Source: Chitinophagaceae bacterium
Lineage (GTDB): Bacteria; Bacteroidota; Bacteroidia; Chitinophagales; Chitinophagaceae
DNA length: 64,000 nt
Assembly: GCA_016713085.1 (NCBI GenBank)
Contig: JADJPV010000002.1
Location: 1,240,001 to 1,304,000, forward strand
Direction: 5' to 3'
Shown here: piece by piece, positions 62,511-64,000 of the stretch
Layout of the letters: each line of letters begins with the position of its first letter
Position numbering within the stretch: position 1 is the stretch's first letter
Notes under the pieces: generated by a model
The model's database searches: none
What the model was told of the DNA's origin: nothing
The model's input: the letters and a program-made list of their open reading frames with translations, nothing else
Program-made: the position numbers and the translations under genes

Positions 62511-64000
62511 TTATCTCATTAAAGGCAACCAAACCGTCATATCCGTTTTTCCACGGTTGGCCCATGCGTAATAAGGAATGAGTTTTATTGTTACCGGTTT
62601 CAGTTTTGTATTTACTTCTTTGTACAATGTGTTGTTCCATTGATTCTGTTCAATCAATCTTGCTTCGCCTGTTAAAGCCATCATGTTGCCGTTATCAATT
62701 TTCATTGGCACAGGTAGAAGTTTGATGTTGGCAGGAATCACCACATCAAATATTTTTGATTTGGGCAGATCACTCGATTCCAGGCAATATACAATTGGCC
62801 CACGTTTCACCGTCACCTGGTTTCTTGTTTCTTCTACCAAAGGATTACTTTCGATAAGAGTTGCAGGCATGTTCATATTCAATTCTATCTTATCCCCCTT
62901 CTGCCATTTTCTTCCTGCGATTATATACCCACCTTCTTTATCTTTTACTTTTGGATAAGAACCATTTATGCTGAGAGAATATCCTTTACACCATCCGGGT
63001 ATTCTTAAAAAGATATTTACAGGCTTGTCTGTTGCTTCTTTGATTGTTATAGTAATCTTTCCATCCCAAGGATAATTTGTTGTTTGCTCCAGCTTGATCT
63101 TTGTTCCATCATGCAACTCAGTAGCAAGAGTACTGCCACCGTACATATTTACATACAAGCCTTTTTCACCAATGCTGTATATATAATCACTCACTTCAGC
63201 AATAGTGCGAACCACATTCGGCGGGCAGCAATTTGATTTGCTGATGTATGGAATACGTCCACCTTCCCAACGCAAGTGATAAGGATAATCAGCAGTTGAT
63301 GCCAATGGATTGGTGTAAAAAAAATTTGTACCATCAAGACTTACTCCACTCAGCACACTGTTGTACAAAGCAAGCTCAACAATATCAGCATACTTTGATT
63401 CGCCTGCTAGCAAAAACATACGCCAGTTCCACAACACATTACCAATATTGGCACAGGTTTCATTGTGTGCACTAAAGTTTGGCAATTGAAAATCTCTTCC
63501 ATAACTCTGATGTACTTTTTGTACCGTATCAGGTTTGTAAGCAGTACCATCCACACTCACACCATCATACAATGCACCACAACCACCGGTTACATACATT
63601 TTTGTATTGATGACATTGTTCCACATTCTATTCAATGTGTTCATCAACGTAGCATCACCTGTTTCCGCATATACATCGGCCACCCCTGCAAACAAATAAT
63701 TTGCTCTTACAGCATGGCCCACCACTTTATTCATTTCACGGAACGGTGCACGGTCGCTGTTATCATCTGTACCTTCTACCGTACCACGGATGTTGATGAG
63801 ATGAATAACAAGATCGAGATATTTTTTATCGTTTGTTGTGCGATACAATTCTGTTAAGCCCATGTAGTGAGAAGGACAAATCGCATTCCTTGCCAATTCA
63901 GGAGAGGCTGAACTATAAAAACCAATAAGAAAGTCAGCAGCTTTCTTTGCTATGTTCAGCAGTGTTGTTTTTCCCGTTGCACGATAATGCACACAGGCCG
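62511..64000 (-). CDS. GH127-like (DUF1680) glycosidase, cut by the right edge
   Basis: The last 496 codons or so are in the window; the N terminus lies beyond 64000. The frame continues open to the edge (…ACVHYRATGKTTLLNIAKKAAD). Family active-site groups are present: AHNETCANIGNVLWNWRM (Glu and Cys) and KSNCCPPNVVRTIAEVSDY (Cys pair), with GHAVRANYLFAGVADVYAE and a C-terminal sandwich ending YYAWANRGKTDMTVWLPL. The family releases beta-L-arabinofuranose or, in RG-II systems, aceric acid. It leads directly into the RuBisCO-like gene, linking it to this pectin side-chain cluster. It is a separate gene from the GH127 at 21.6 kb. Confidence 0.9.
   Translation of the reverse strand, partial: ACVHYRATGKTTLLNIAKKAADFLIGFYSSASPELARNAICPSHYMGLTELYRTTNDKKYLDLVIHLINIRGTVEGTDDNSDRAPFREMNKVVGHAVRANYLFAGVADVYAETGDATLMNTLNRMWNNVINTKMYVTGGCGALYDGVSVDGTAYKPDTVQKVHQSYGRDFQLPNFSAHNETCANIGNVLWNWRMFLLAGESKYADIVELALYNSVLSGVSLDGTNFFYTNPLASTADYPYHLRWEGGRIPYISKSNCCPPNVVRTIAEVSDYIYSIGEKGLYVNMYGGSTLATELHDGTKIKLEQTTNYPWDGKITITIKEATDKPVNIFLRIPGWCKGYSLSINGSYPKVKDKEGGYIIAGRKWQKGDKIELNMNMPATLIESNPLVEETRNQVTVKRGPIVYCLESSDLPKSKIFDVVIPANIKLLPVPMKIDNGNMMALTGEARLIEQNQWNNTLYKEVNTKLKPVTIKLIPYYAWANRGKTDMTVWLPLMR

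Noticed and set aside
1..64000. tRNA, rRNA, phage, integrase or transposase genes
   Set aside because: No cloverleaf-like or rRNA segments and no proteins with recombinase or transposase motifs were recognised in either strand.

Overview
The window looks like a chromosomal segment of a Bacteroidota bacterium, most likely a Chitinophagaceae-type organism. This rests on two SusC/SusD pairs, Bacteroidota lipoprotein signals (…CKK), a Nudix-family AraR-type regulator, a Y_Y_Y/LuxR-type sensor-regulator, many plant cell-wall glycosidases, and the absence of strong Shine-Dalgarno sites. No tRNA, rRNA, CRISPR array, phage or transposase gene was seen.

Layout. (1) 1-4.9 kb: the end of a polysaccharide utilisation locus on the minus strand (SusC, SusD and the first part of a surface lipoprotein), divergent from a Y_Y_Y-domain sensor/LuxR-type regulator at 5.1-8.0 kb. 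(2) 8.0-14.0 kb: a minus-strand cluster for non-phosphorylative (oxidative) L-fucose-type deoxysugar catabolism. It holds a dehydrogenase, a lactonase, a mutarotase, a FucP permease, a 2,4-diketo-acid hydrolase, a second SDR dehydrogenase and a zinc alcohol dehydrogenase. No sugar-acid dehydratase is present in the window. (3) 14.4-17.9 kb: unrelated housekeeping-like genes (permuted NlpC/P60-type protein, HAD phosphatase-like protein, NhaD antiporter). (4) 18.0-39.9 kb: a long co-directional arabinan/L-arabinose unit on the minus strand. It runs SusC, SusD, GH51, GH43, GH51, GH43, aldose epimerase, split transketolase, AraB, AraD, GH127, AraA and a sodium/sugar symporter, and ends in a strong hairpin terminator. 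It covers extracellular arabinan cleavage, import, conversion to xylulose 5-phosphate and entry into the pentose phosphate pathway. A Nudix-type AraR regulator is divergent from it at 40.5 kb. (5) 41.3-44.5 kb: a small secreted protein, an AraC-family regulator and a sialate O-acetylesterase-like esterase. (6) 44.7-64.0 kb: a minus-strand pectin side-chain cluster, possibly aimed at rhamnogalacturonan-II. It holds a GH127-like enzyme (cut by the right edge), a RuBisCO-like protein, a four-carbon acid sugar kinase, an Asp/Glu-racemase-family protein, a BASS-type transporter, GH105, GH2, an inserted hypothetical gene, a five-bladed-propeller glycosidase-like protein, GH106 and a DUF5703 protein. 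The RuBisCO-like protein and kinase resemble the isoapionate branch of D-apiose catabolism, and apiose is an RG-II sugar.

Oddities. About a dozen coding lesions occur, most of them one-base indels in short homopolymer runs. This pattern suggests uncorrected sequencing error more than real gene decay. Two lesions do not fit it: an in-frame amber codon in the DUF5703 gene and a small deletion in the transketolase N-subunit gene. The 44-62 kb region also carries several families of short GC-rich palindromic intergenic repeats. Some run into gene ends and supply coding residues. One forms a perfect interleaved A-B-A'-B' pair of 14-bp inverted repeats, with a related single-hairpin copy 14 kb away that shows a compensatory base change.
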